The position numbers and the translations under genes were made by a program. Under the pieces are notes generated by a model. It saw only the letters and a list, made by a program, of their open reading frames with translations. It did not search any database and was not told where the DNA came from. Below, piece after piece: positions 41,116-50,039 of a DNA stretch of 64,000 nucleotides (position 1 is its first letter; each line of letters begins with the position of its first letter). The stretch is taken from NCBI GenBank assembly GCA_022826885.1, contig JAJDUB010000053.1:1-64000 (forward strand), read 5' to 3'. Source of the DNA: Gammaproteobacteria bacterium. Lineage in GTDB: Bacteria > Pseudomonadota > Gammaproteobacteria > Eutrophobiales > Eutrophobiaceae.

Positions 41116-42666
41116 ATGCGGGTTAAACCATTACCCGTGGCCTTCCCCACCGTGGTCCACGCGCTGGCGGACGCGGCCGCGCGGAGCCCCGAACGGGAAG
41201 CCCTGGCGCTGGGCGGGGAACGGCTCAATTACCGGGAATACCTGTGTTGCGTGGCCGGCTTCAGCCTGGAACTCCGGCAACTCGGCCTGGGCGGGCGCCG
41301 GGTTGCGCTGCTGATGGGCAATTCCATCGACGTGTGTATCGCCATGTATTCCGTCCATGCCGCGCGCGCCGAAGCGGTGCCCCTGAACCCTGTTTACACG
41401 CAGAGTGAACTGCAGCCCATGCTGGATGATGCCGGGGTATCCGCCATAATCTGTGACGAGGCGCTGGCGGGCCTGGTCGGGACGCTTGCGACCGGCGCCG
41501 GACAAATTGAACACCTGGTTGCCGTGGGCAGCGGCAACCGCCTGACCGTATGGCGCGACCGCGCCGATCTCGACGCGCTGGACGACCTGCCGGAACCCGG
41601 CGACCCGGCCACCCTGCAATTCACCGGCGGCACCACCGGCAGGGCCAAGGGCGCCCGTATCAGCCATCATTCCCTGTCCGTCAACCTGAGCCAGCGTGAG
41701 GCGTTGTTCCCCACCCGCGACGACGTGGAGCGGATGTTGTGCATCATGCCGCTGTTCCATTGTTATGCGGTGTCCATGTGCCTGCATGCGATGGTTTACC
41801 GGCGCGGAAGCCTGGTGATCCTGCCGCGTTACCATCCCGGAGAGGTGCTTGCCGCGCTGGTCGATGAGAAGATCACCGTGTTCGCCGGCAGCCCCACGGT
41901 TTTTACCGGGCTACTGAATTACCCGGGCTTTGCCGGCACTGACTTTTCCAGCCTGTATGTCTCCTCTTCCGGGTCGGCGCCCCTGGCGGGAAACGTCCTG
42001 AAGCAATGGGAGCGGATCACCGGCACGCCGATACTCGAGGGTTACGGCCAGTCGGAGGCGGGGCCGGTGATATCGTTCAACCCGCTTAACGGGGTCAGGA
42101 AACCGACCTCGGTCGGCATCCCCCTGCCGCAAACGGAGATCCAGGTGGTTGACCTGGAGACCGGCGAGAAAGTGCTGGAAACCGGGCAAAAGGGTGAAAT
42201 CCGGGTAGCCGGCCCCCAGGTGATGAGCGGTTACCGCAACCGGCCGGAGGAAACGGCCCTGGCGTTGCGCAACGGCTGGCTGTACACGGGCGATATCGGC
42301 GAACTGGACGAGGACGGTTACCTGTACATCCGCGGCAGGAAAAAGGAAATGCTGCTGGTGTCGGGGTATAACGTTTTCCCCCGGGAGATCGAGGAAGTCC
42401 TGCACCGGAACCCGGGCGTGAAGGAAGCAGCCGTGGTCGGCAGGACGGACGCTTACCGGGGTGAGTTGCCGATAGCGTTCATCGTACCTGTTTCGGGGAA
42501 CGGCGCGGATGCGGAAACACTGCAGGGTTATTGCAGGGAAAACCTGGCGCCTTACAAGATCCCGGCGGAATTCCGTTTCTGCGAGGAGTTGCCGAAGACC
42601 GTGGTAGGCAAGGTGGACAAGGTCGCCCTGACTCAAACGGCAAACCGGGCAGAAGACAACGGGTAA
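41116..42666 (+). CDS. acyl-CoA synthetase (AMP-forming, FadD-like)
   Basis: 516 residues from the ATG at 41116; a TTG at 41110 would add two. The adenylate loop is LQFTGGTTGRAKGARIS. Other motifs are LEGYGQSEAGPVISF, LYTGDIGELDEDGYLYIRGR and the catalytic Lys of KTVVGKVDK. Fatty-acid and medium-chain acyl-CoA ligases share these. The gene is between thiolase and the HAD/ECH fusion, so it would activate the acid that they degrade. It is distinct in sequence from the aryl-type ligase on the other strand, which suggests two acids are activated in this region. Confidence 0.9.
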   Translation: MRVKPLPVAFPTVVHALADAAARSPEREALALGGERLNYREYLCCVAGFSLELRQLGLGGRRVALLMGNSIDVCIAMYSVHAARAEAVPLNPVYTQSELQPMLDDAGVSAIICDEALAGLVGTLATGAGQIEHLVAVGSGNRLTVWRDRADLDALDDLPEPGDPATLQFTGGTTGRAKGARISHHSLSVNLSQREALFPTRDDVERMLCIMPLFHCYAVSMCLHAMVYRRGSLVILPRYHPGEVLAALVDEKITVFAGSPTVFTGLLNYPGFAGTDFSSLYVSSSGSAPLAGNVLKQWERITGTPILEGYGQSEAGPVISFNPLNGVRKPTSVGIPLPQTEIQVVDLETGEKVLETGQKGEIRVAGPQVMSGYRNRPEETALALRNGWLYTGDIGELDEDGYLYIRGRKKEMLLVSGYNVFPREIEEVLHRNPGVKEAAVVGRTDAYRGELPIAFIVPVSGNGADAETLQGYCRENLAPYKIPAEFRFCEELPKTVVGKVDKVALTQTANRAEDNG

Positions 42667-42672
42667 CGCAAC

Positions 42673-44766
42673 GTGCCGCAGTACAACAACCCCGCCCTGA
42701 TCCAGCCGGACCGGGAAATGCCGCGCCGTATCGGCATCATCGGCGCCGGCACCATCGGCCCGGACATCGGCTACTACCTGAAAAGCGCCATCCCGGGCCT
42801 GAACCTGGTGCTGATAGATATCAGCCGGGATGCCCTGGACCGCGCCGTCGGCAGGATCTACGCTTATGCGGACAAGGGCGTGGCCAGGAGGAAACTGACA
42901 CCGGAGCAGGCGGAAGGCGTACGGCAGAACATCAAGGCTTCCGTAAATTACGACGACCTGGCCGGATGCGACTGGGTTATCGAGGCCGCCACGGAAAACA
43001 TTGAACTGAAGAAACAGATATTCTCCAGGGTGGAAGACATCGCCGGTCGGGATTGCATGATCACCTCGAATACGAGTTCCATTCCCGCGCACTCGTTATT
43101 CTCACACCTGCGCCATCCCGGGCGGACCACCGTTACCCATTTCTTTGCGCCGGCCTTCCGCAACCCGGTCGTCGAAGTGATCGACTGGGAACAGGCCGAT
43201 CCGGGATTTATCCGGCGCCTGCGCCGGCTGTTCTACATGACCGGAAAAGTGCCGATGATCACCCGCGACGTAGTCTGCTTCATGCTCGACCGGATCTTCG
43301 ATAACTGGTGTAACGAAGCCGGATTCCTGCTCGCCGGCGCTACCCCGGCGCAGGTCGATCACGCGGCGGGCAGTTACGTCCACGCCGGCCCGTTCTTTGT
43401 GTTGAACATGTCCAACGGCAACCCGATCATCATCGAGACCAACTCGTTGCAGGCCGAACTGGAGGGCGACCACTACCTGCCCGCCGCTGTTTTCCAGGAA
43501 GCAATAGACAGGGGACAGGGAACCGGGAGAGATAATTCAGGACACCCGCAATCTGAAAATGAGGGACAAAAATGGGATGAGACAGGAAAGTGGTTGACCA
43601 TAAAACCCGGGGAAAACATGGACGCGCCACAGGCTGTAGTCGCGGAAATCCGCGATCGCCTGCTGGGAGTGCTGTTCTCACAGACCGTGGACATCCTGGA
43701 CCGCGATATCGGCGCCGCCTCGGACCTGGAACTGGGTTGCCGGCTTGCCTTTGCCTTCAGGCAGGGGCCCCTGGAATTGATGCGCGCGCTGGGTGATAAG
43801 GAGAGTACGCGTATCCTGGATAAATTCTGCGCGCAAAGACCCGGCATGCCGGGCGCGCAGCGGCCCCTGCGCGCCTACCAGGACTTCCACCGGTTCATCC
43901 TGGTCGATGAACTCGACGGAGTGAAGATCATCACCCTGCGCCGTCCCGAGGCATTGAACGCGCTGCACGATGAAATGACTGACGAAATCCTGGCTCTGCT
44001 GAAACAGTATGAGGACGACCCGTACACCACCGGGTTCGTCATTACCGGCTACGGCGTCTCGGCATTTTCCGCCGGCGCCGACATCGGCAGGTTCCCCTCG
44101 ATGCTGGGGGACAGGAAACAATGCATCGAGTATGCCCGGGTATGCTCCAGGTTGCTGGTTTACCTCGACAACTGCAGCAAACCGGTCGTTGCAGCCTTGA
44201 ACGGCATGGCCCTGGGCGGCGGCCTGGAACTGGCCGTGCGCTGCCATGGAATCGTCGCCGTGAAAGACGCGTGGTTGCAGTTTCCGGAGATCACCCTGGG
44301 CATAGCGCCGGGTATCGGCGGCATGGTAATCCCCTACCGGCGCTGGCCGGACGCCGCGCCCGCGTTTCATGGTATGCTGCTCAGGGCTGAAAAAATGACT
44401 GCAACGGCAGCGCTCGGATTGAAGGTCATCGACAGGCTGGCGGACACCCATGAGGCGCTGCTTCCCGATGCGATCAGACGGGTCGGTGAACTGGCAGGTA
44501 AACGGCGCGGCTTGGCTGATGCGCCCGTCAGTATTGCTCCGCCGCCTGCAGTGGGGGATGAACCGCGCAGCTTCAACGGACAGAGAATCAGCGCCGCGGT
44601 ATCCGCTGTAATCCGCCAGGCTGTCAGCGACGCGGCGGCCGCCGCGTCCCTGGACGAAGCGCTGGAGCTGGGTTATGCCGCCTTTGCCGAAAGCGCCGCA
44701 ACCGCAGCCGCCCGGGAAGGCATCAGCGCCTTCATGGAAAAAAGAAAACCTGAATTCATTGATTAG
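42673..44766 (+). CDS. 3-hydroxyacyl-CoA dehydrogenase / enoyl-CoA hydratase fusion
   Basis: 697 residues starting at a GTG. The N-terminal half is a Rossmann dehydrogenase (RIGIIGAGTIGPDIGYYL; catalytic His in VTHFFAPAFRNPVVEVI). The C-terminal half is a crotonase (LRRPEALNALHDEM; FSAGADIGRF; GMALGGGLELAVRC; FPEITLGIAPGIGG) with both catalytic Glu. The order dehydrogenase then hydratase is the reverse of FadB and resembles bifunctional crotonyl-CoA hydratase/(S)-3-hydroxybutyryl-CoA dehydrogenases. The linker at about 275-315 (ending KWLTIKPGENMDAP) is Gly, Ser and Asp rich and looks like an insertion. It forms one operon with thiolase and the CoA ligase. Confidence 0.92.
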   Translation: MPQYNNPALIQPDREMPRRIGIIGAGTIGPDIGYYLKSAIPGLNLVLIDISRDALDRAVGRIYAYADKGVARRKLTPEQAEGVRQNIKASVNYDDLAGCDWVIEAATENIELKKQIFSRVEDIAGRDCMITSNTSSIPAHSLFSHLRHPGRTTVTHFFAPAFRNPVVEVIDWEQADPGFIRRLRRLFYMTGKVPMITRDVVCFMLDRIFDNWCNEAGFLLAGATPAQVDHAAGSYVHAGPFFVLNMSNGNPIIIETNSLQAELEGDHYLPAAVFQEAIDRGQGTGRDNSGHPQSENEGQKWDETGKWLTIKPGENMDAPQAVVAEIRDRLLGVLFSQTVDILDRDIGAASDLELGCRLAFAFRQGPLELMRALGDKESTRILDKFCAQRPGMPGAQRPLRAYQDFHRFILVDELDGVKIITLRRPEALNALHDEMTDEILALLKQYEDDPYTTGFVITGYGVSAFSAGADIGRFPSMLGDRKQCIEYARVCSRLLVYLDNCSKPVVAALNGMALGGGLELAVRCHGIVAVKDAWLQFPEITLGIAPGIGGMVIPYRRWPDAAPAFHGMLLRAEKMTATAALGLKVIDRLADTHEALLPDAIRRVGELAGKRRGLADAPVSIAPPPAVGDEPRSFNGQRISAAVSAVIRQAVSDAAAAASLDEALELGYAAFAESAATAAAREGISAFMEKRKPEFID

Positions 44767-44770
44767 AAGA

Positions 44771-45157
44771 ATGCAGAATACACCGGACAACGATAACAGT
44801 AATGTAGAGGTCTATCACCACCGCGCGGACAACCTCCCGGCGCACGGTTCCCATGATGAAGAAGTATTGACGGAGGACCGCGTCAGGGACTACTGGCGCG
44901 CCAATGTCCGTCTGCTGCTGATATTGCTGGCGGTCTGGTTCACCGTCTCCTATGGTTTCGGCATCCTGCTGGTGGACTGGCTGAACCGGTTCAGCCTGTT
45001 CGGCTTCAAGCTGGGGTTCTGGTGGGCCCAGCAGGGGTCCATCTACGTGTTCGTGATCCTGATATTCGTTTACGTGGCGCTCATCGGCAGGATCGACCGC
45101 AGGTTCGGCGTGGATGATGACGATGCCGGGAACAAACGCCGGGAAGAGCAGCCGTGA
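44771..45157 (+). CDS. DUF4212 small subunit of a sodium:solute symporter
   Basis: 128 residues. A polar N-terminus (about 45 residues) is followed by two membrane helices (LLLILLAVWFTVSYGFGILL and YVFVILIFVYVALI). The block VRDYWRANVRLLLILLAVWF is typical of DUF4212. It is nearly always encoded just before an SSS-family symporter and is thought to be its small subunit. The start ATG lies four bases after the fusion gene. The stop overlaps the symporter start by four bases. Confidence 0.9.
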   Translation: MQNTPDNDNSNVEVYHHRADNLPAHGSHDEEVLTEDRVRDYWRANVRLLLILLAVWFTVSYGFGILLVDWLNRFSLFGFKLGFWWAQQGSIYVFVILIFVYVALIGRIDRRFGVDDDDAGNKRREEQP

Positions 45158-46926
45158 CGACACAGGCGCTCACATACATCGTGGTCGGCATGACCTTTGC
45201 CCTCTACATCGGGATTGCCATCTGGTCCAAGGCGGCATCGACCAAGGATTTCTACGTGGCCGGCGCCGGCGTGCGCCCGCTGACCAACGGCATGGCCACC
45301 GCGGCGGACTGGATGAGCGCCGGCTCGTTCATTTCCATAGCCGGCATGATCGCCTTTTCCGGTTATGACGGTTCGGTCTACCTGATGGGCTGGACCGGCG
45401 GTTACGTCCTGCTGGCGCTGTTGCTGGCGCCGTACCTGCGCAAGTTCGGCCAGTACACCGTGCCGGACTTCATCGGCGAGCGCTATTATTCCCATTCCGC
45501 CCGCGTGGTGGCCGTGATCTGCCTGGTGTTCATTTGCTTTACCTACGTGGCGGGGCAAATGCGCGGGGTGGGGGTGGTGTTCTCCCGTTTCCTGGAGGTG
45601 GAAATCACCACCGGCGTGTTTATCGGCATGGCGGTGGTCTTTTTCTACGCCGTGCTGGGCGGCATGAAAGGCATTACCTACACCCAGGTGGCGCAGTATT
45701 GCGTCATGATCTTTGCCTATATAACGCCGGCGATCTTCGTCTCGTTGCTGGTCACGGGCAACCCGGTGCCGCAACTGGGCCTCTCCTCCGAGGTGCTGGA
45801 CGGGTCGGGTTTGAGGGTCCTGGAAAAACTGGACCGGGTGCTGGTGGACCTGGGTTTTGTTCCCTACACGGATGGGAGCAAGAGCATGATTGACGTATTT
45901 ACCATCACCCTGGTGCTGATGGCCGGCACTGCCGGCCTGCCCCATGTCATCGTGCGTTTCTTTACCGTGCCCAAGGTGTCCGATGCGCGCAAGTCCGCGG
46001 GATATGCCCTGGTATTCATTGCCCTGCTGTACACGACGGCGCCGGCGCTCGCCGCCTTCGCCCGGCTGACTTTCATCGACACGGTGAACAACACCGCCTA
46101 TACGGCAGCGCCGTCCTGGGTGAAGACCTGGGAAGACATCGGTTTGATTGCCTGGCTGGATAAAAATGAGGACGGCGTGATCCAGTATGCCGCCGGTGAT
46201 GCCTTCGAGGGCGCGCCGGCGTTCACGGAGGGGCGGGGCGAACACGGCCAGAAGCTGGTCGGGAATGTCCCGCAGGACAACACGAACGAGGTCTATGTCG
46301 ATCGCGATATCATGATGCTGGCCAGCCCGGAAATCGCAAATCTGCCGCCCTGGGTGCTGGCGCTGGTGGCGGCCGGCGGGCTGGCTGCGGCGTTATCCAC
46401 CGCGGCCGGCTTGTTGCTGGTGGTATCGAGCTCCATCTCCCACGACCTGCTCAAGAAGACCTTGATGCCCGCCATCAACGAAAAGCAGGAACTGTTCTAC
46501 GCCCGTATCGCGGCGGCTGCCGCCGTCTGCTTCGCCGGCTACCTGGGGATCAACCCGCCGGGGTTCGTCGCCCAGGTGATCGCGTTTGCATTCGGCCTGG
46601 CCGCTGCATCCCTGTTCCCGGCCATATTCCTTGGCATCTTTGTGCGCAATATGAACCGGGAGGGCGCCATCGCCGGCATGTTGAGCGGCCTCTTGTTCAC
46701 CGCTGCATACATTGTCTATTTCAAGTTCGTCAACCCCGCCGCCAGCAACCCCGATAACTGGTGGCTGGGAATATCCCCGGAGGGTATCGGCGTTATGGGC
46801 ATGCTGATCAATTTCGCCGTCGCCTTCACGGTCAGCCGTTTTACCGCGCGCACTCCCGAGCACGTAAAGGCCCTGGTGGATGACGTGCGGATTCCCAGCG
46901 GTGCAGGCGTTGCCCACAGGCACTGA
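45154..46926 (+). CDS. sodium:solute symporter of the SSS family (acetate/carboxylate type)
   Basis: 590 residues, GTG start, with about 13 membrane helices. Conserved blocks include AASTKDFYVAGAGVRPLTNG, ATAADWMSAGSFISIAGMIA and GLAAALSTAAGLLLVVSSSI. Relatives are ActP and VC2705-type transporters that move acetate or other carboxylates with sodium. An insertion of about 75 residues between helices (TWEDIGLIAWLDKNEDGVIQ and following) contains a DKNEDG motif that looks like a calcium-binding loop and is typical of this subgroup. It is the last gene of the catabolic operon and probably imports the substrate. Confidence 0.92.
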   Translation: MTTQALTYIVVGMTFALYIGIAIWSKAASTKDFYVAGAGVRPLTNGMATAADWMSAGSFISIAGMIAFSGYDGSVYLMGWTGGYVLLALLLAPYLRKFGQYTVPDFIGERYYSHSARVVAVICLVFICFTYVAGQMRGVGVVFSRFLEVEITTGVFIGMAVVFFYAVLGGMKGITYTQVAQYCVMIFAYITPAIFVSLLVTGNPVPQLGLSSEVLDGSGLRVLEKLDRVLVDLGFVPYTDGSKSMIDVFTITLVLMAGTAGLPHVIVRFFTVPKVSDARKSAGYALVFIALLYTTAPALAAFARLTFIDTVNNTAYTAAPSWVKTWEDIGLIAWLDKNEDGVIQYAAGDAFEGAPAFTEGRGEHGQKLVGNVPQDNTNEVYVDRDIMMLASPEIANLPPWVLALVAAGGLAAALSTAAGLLLVVSSSISHDLLKKTLMPAINEKQELFYARIAAAAAVCFAGYLGINPPGFVAQVIAFAFGLAAASLFPAIFLGIFVRNMNREGAIAGMLSGLLFTAAYIVYFKFVNPAASNPDNWWLGISPEGIGVMGMLINFAVAFTVSRFTARTPEHVKALVDDVRIPSGAGVAHRH

Positions 46927-46932
46927 ATATAT

Positions 46933-47020
46933 ATCCGCAGATGACGCAGATTAACGCAGATTAAGAATATAATATTCACTTGTTTAAAACCTTGTATTAC
47001 ATCTGCGTCATCTGCGGATA
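46933..47020. repeat. CTGCG inverted element before trhO
   Basis: Left arm ATCCGCAGATGACGCAGATT plus AACGCAGATTAA (46933-46964). Right arm ATCTGCGTCATCTGCGGATA (47001-47020) is the reverse of the left end. The AT-rich loop is about 36 bases and includes a TATAAT at 46968-46973. The element ends five bases before the trhO start. Confidence 0.82.
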
Positions 47021-47024
47021 AAAT

Positions 47025-47948
47025 ATGAATATGCCTGAAAATTGCTTTATCGTTGCTGCGTTATACAAGTTTATCGGGCTGCCGGATTTCCGCGAACTGA
47101 AACGGCCCCTGCTGGAGCGCTGCCGCGAACTGCGGCTCAAGGGGACCTTGCTGCTGGCGCCCGAAGGCATTAACGGTACTATCACCGGGCGCAGGGAAAG
47201 TATTGACGGTATCCTGGACTACCTGCGCTCGGAACCGCGGTTCGCCGACCTGGCGCACAAGGAGTCACTCGCCGCCGGGGCCCCTTTTCACCGCATGAAG
47301 GTCAAGCTCAGGCAGGAGATCGTCTCCCTGGGCTTACCGGGTGTTGACCCGGAACAGCTCAGGGGCGAGTACGTGAAACCGGAAGACTGGAATGCGGAGA
47401 TCTCCCGTCCCGATACACTGGTGCTGGACGTTCGAAACGAGTATGAAACCGGTATCGGTGGTTTCAAAAACGCCGTGGCGCCGAATACCGGGACGTTTCG
47501 CGAGTTTCCGGATTACGTTGAGAAAAACCTCAACCCGGAACAACACAGCAGGGTCGCGATGTACTGTACCGGGGGTATCCGCTGCGAAAAAGCCTCCTCG
47601 TACCTGCTGTCCCGGGGGTTCAGGGAAGTCCTGCAGTTACAGGGAGGCATCCTGAACTACCTGGAAAAAGTCGACCGCGATCACAGCCGCTGGGAGGGGG
47701 AGTGTTTTGTCTTCGACAGCCGGGTCGCCGTCGACCATGAACTTGCGGAGGGAGAGTTTGAGCAGTGTTTCGCCTGCCGCCGGCCGTTGCGCCAGGATGA
47801 CATGGCCTCGGAAAAATACCTGCCGGGCGTATCCTGCCCGCGCTGCCATGATGATTTGACCCCGGAACAACGGCTGCGCTTCAGTGAGCGCCAGCGCCAG
47901 GTCGAACTGGCGGAGAGCCGTGGTGAACAGCATATCGGTACGGCCTGA
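47025..47948 (+). CDS. trhO: tRNA uridine(34) hydroxylase TrhO (YceA), rhodanese-like
   Basis: 307 residues. The N-terminal ferredoxin-like part is followed by a rhodanese domain with catalytic Cys181 in AMYCTGGIRCEKASSYL. A C-terminal Cys cluster (CFACRRPL and CPRCHDDL) follows. TrhO uses oxygen to make 5-hydroxyuridine at position 34 of certain tRNAs, the first step toward cmo5U. The next gene, cmoB, performs the next step and overlaps it by 26 bases. The start ATG follows a CTGCG repeat directly, so no standard ribosome-binding site is seen; an ATG two codons later is an alternative. Confidence 0.95.
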   Translation: MNMPENCFIVAALYKFIGLPDFRELKRPLLERCRELRLKGTLLLAPEGINGTITGRRESIDGILDYLRSEPRFADLAHKESLAAGAPFHRMKVKLRQEIVSLGLPGVDPEQLRGEYVKPEDWNAEISRPDTLVLDVRNEYETGIGGFKNAVAPNTGTFREFPDYVEKNLNPEQHSRVAMYCTGGIRCEKASSYLLSRGFREVLQLQGGILNYLEKVDRDHSRWEGECFVFDSRVAVDHELAEGEFEQCFACRRPLRQDDMASEKYLPGVSCPRCHDDLTPEQRLRFSERQRQVELAESRGEQHIGTA

Positions 47949-48894
47949 CGGTAACTTGAGGATATTTCCCGCGCGCCTGGCGCGCTTCTACGACGGTGCA
48001 AGCCATGGTGATTTTCCCGACTGGATTGACGCATTCAACGGCTTGCCTGAAATCAGCCCGTCGGCAGTCAACCTTGATACGGATACAATCCTCATAGGCG
48101 CCGCGACGGACTGCAGCGTATCGCAACGTGACACCATGACCCGGCAACTGCAACGGCTGTTGCCGTGGCGCAAGGGTCCGTTCAACCTGTTCGGCCTGGA
48201 GATCGATGCGGAATGGCGCTCCGACATGAAATGGCGCCGCCTGCAGGACAGGATTGCCCCGCTGTCCGGGCGCACCGTGCTGGACGTCGGTTGCGGCAAC
48301 GGTTATTACGGCTGGCGCATGCTGGGGGCCGGCGCAAAACGGGTAGTCGGAACCGACCCCACACTCCGTTACGTCATGCAGCAGCGCACCATTGCCAAGT
48401 ACCTGCCCGAAGCCCCCTTCGATATACTGCCGTTCACCCTGGAGACCCTGGTGGCAGACGGGGCGGCGTCCATATTGCCCGTTGACGGTTTCGATACCGT
48501 CTTTTCGATGGGCGTGATTTACCATCGCCGCGACCCCGTCGGGCACATTCGCGATCTATTGCGATTTTTGCGCCCCGGTGGTGAACTGGTGCTGGAGTCG
48601 CTGATCATCGACGAGGAATACGGTGATGTGCTGAAACCCCCGGAGCGTTACGCAATGATGAGGAATATCCGGGCCATCCCCTCCGTCACCACCCTGAAGG
48701 ACTGGCTGTCCGCTGTTGGACTCGCTTCCGTCGAAGTTGCCGATGTCTCCGTCACAACCCCTGCCGAACAACGGGCCACGGAATGGACCTTCGAGCAGTC
48801 CCTGCCGGACTTCCTGGACCCTGAAAATTCCGGCCTCACTATCGAAGGTTATCCTGCCCCGAAACGGGCGATACTGATTTGCAGGTATAACTGA
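47923..48894 (+). CDS. cmoB: tRNA U34 carboxymethyltransferase
   Basis: 323 residues from the GTG at 47923, identical in length to E. coli CmoB. GGAGA lies seven bases before it. The SAM motif is TVLDVGCGNGYYGWRM. Other family blocks are RRLQDRIAPLSGRTV, FSMGVIYHRRDPVGHI and MMRNIRAIPS. CmoB transfers the carboxymethyl group of carboxy-SAM to 5-hydroxyuridine 34, giving cmo5U. CmoA, which makes carboxy-SAM, is not in the window. The overlap with trhO and the shared pathway show a dedicated wobble-modification operon. Confidence 0.95.
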   Translation: MNSISVRPDGNLRIFPARLARFYDGASHGDFPDWIDAFNGLPEISPSAVNLDTDTILIGAATDCSVSQRDTMTRQLQRLLPWRKGPFNLFGLEIDAEWRSDMKWRRLQDRIAPLSGRTVLDVGCGNGYYGWRMLGAGAKRVVGTDPTLRYVMQQRTIAKYLPEAPFDILPFTLETLVADGAASILPVDGFDTVFSMGVIYHRRDPVGHIRDLLRFLRPGGELVLESLIIDEEYGDVLKPPERYAMMRNIRAIPSVTTLKDWLSAVGLASVEVADVSVTTPAEQRATEWTFEQSLPDFLDPENSGLTIEGYPAPKRAILICRYN

Positions 48895-48968
48895 CCGATA
48901 GGGGATTACTCCCGCGTTCCGGCAGCCGCACTGCTTTCCTGTATTTGTGGAATGAGTTTCCGGGACTT

Positions 48969-48977
48969 TGCTATAAT
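48969..48977 (+). promoter_or_regulatory. extended -10 promoter of the peroxiredoxin gene
   Basis: TGCTATAAT is a perfect extended -10 (TGnTATAAT). The -35 area is weak, as is common when TGn is present. Transcription would begin near 48984, leaving a 34-base leader with AGGAGG before the ATG. Confidence 0.6.
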
Positions 48978-49017
48978 CACCCCGAAAAACAAAACATGCA
49001 CCCGCAGGAGGAATGAC

Positions 49018-49677
49018 ATGCCTTTACGTATTGGCGATGAAGCGCCGAATTTCACTGTAGAAACCACAGAGGGAACGATCAATTTCCATGACTGGATTGG
49101 CGACGGCTATGCCATCCTGTTTTCCCATCCCAAGGATTTTACCCCGGTCTGCACGACGGAACTGGGATACATGGCCGGACTCAAGCCGGAGTTTGACAAA
49201 CGCAACACCAAGGTTATCGGCCTGAGCATCGATTCGGTCGATGACCATAACGCCTGGTTGAACGATATAGAGGAGACCCAGGGCCACGCGGTCAACTACC
49301 CGTTGATTGGCGACAGCAACCTGGAAGTGGCCAAGCTCTACGACATGATCCACCCGAACGCCAGCGGCACTGCGAAAGAGAGGACCCCGGCGGACAATGC
49401 CACGATCCGTTCCGTGTTCGTCATCGGCCCGGACAAACTGATCAAGCTGATCATTACTTATCCCATGAGCACCGGGAGAAATTTTGACGAAGTGCTCAGG
49501 GTGCTGGACTCCATCCAGTTGACTGCCCAGCACAAGGTAGCCACACCCGTCAATTGGCGTAACGGCGAAGACGTGATCATCGTACCCGCAGTCTCGGATG
49601 AGGCCGCCCGGGAGAAATTTCCGGATGGCTGGAAGGCCCCGAAGCCCTACCTGAGGATAGTGCCCCAGCCTGAATAG
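49018..49677 (+). CDS. 1-Cys peroxiredoxin (Prx6-like)
   Basis: 219 residues from the ATG at 49018, seven bases after AGGAGG. The active site is DFTPVCTTELG with peroxidatic Cys45, the only Cys in the protein, so it is a 1-Cys enzyme. The C-terminal extension typical of Prx6 (EDVIIVPAVSDEAAREKFPD) is present. It reduces peroxides in the cytoplasm; the reductant must be an external thiol. It stands alone behind an extended -10 promoter and may be expressed independently of its neighbours. Confidence 0.95.
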   Translation: MPLRIGDEAPNFTVETTEGTINFHDWIGDGYAILFSHPKDFTPVCTTELGYMAGLKPEFDKRNTKVIGLSIDSVDDHNAWLNDIEETQGHAVNYPLIGDSNLEVAKLYDMIHPNASGTAKERTPADNATIRSVFVIGPDKLIKLIITYPMSTGRNFDEVLRVLDSIQLTAQHKVATPVNWRNGEDVIIVPAVSDEAAREKFPDGWKAPKPYLRIVPQPE

Positions 49678-49702
49678 GGCTGAATCCTGTATTGCGCGTG
49701 AT

Positions 49703-50032
49703 ATGTCTGCAAGGACGAGATTACTGACACTGGCATTGGCATTGCTGGCAACGCCGGCCTGGGCAAATGACCCGGCAAACGGCGCTGAGCCGCCGGCTGA
49801 GTCTTCCGGTGAAGCACCCGACGCGCAAGTCGCAGACTGGGAGTTGCAGGACTGGGAACTGGACATCCAGCGCTGCTTGTTCACCCAGGCCCGTTGTTCG
49901 GGTTCACTCACCATCATTTATGAGAGCCTGCAACAGGCCAGGAAGGATCCCGAGGTCGAGGAGTGGCGCGTGGAATACTGGGAGAAAAGGCTGCGCGACT
50001 ACTTCGATTACAACATGGACAGGCATGACTGA
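49703..50032 (+). CDS. small exported protein of unknown function
   Basis: 109 residues. A signal peptide (LLTLALALLATPAWA) is cleaved near residue 21. The mature part begins with a Pro, Ala and Glu-rich region and ends in an acidic helix rich in Trp, Tyr and Glu (DPEVEEWRVEYWEKRLRDYF). Two Cys (C58 and C65 area, in IQRCLFTQARCSGS) could form a disulfide. I recognise no family. It begins 26 bases after the peroxiredoxin and is followed by a repeat element. Confidence 0.65.
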   Translation: MSARTRLLTLALALLATPAWANDPANGAEPPAESSGEAPDAQVADWELQDWELDIQRCLFTQARCSGSLTIIYESLQQARKDPEVEEWRVEYWEKRLRDYFDYNMDRHD

Positions 50033-50039
50033 TTAATTA

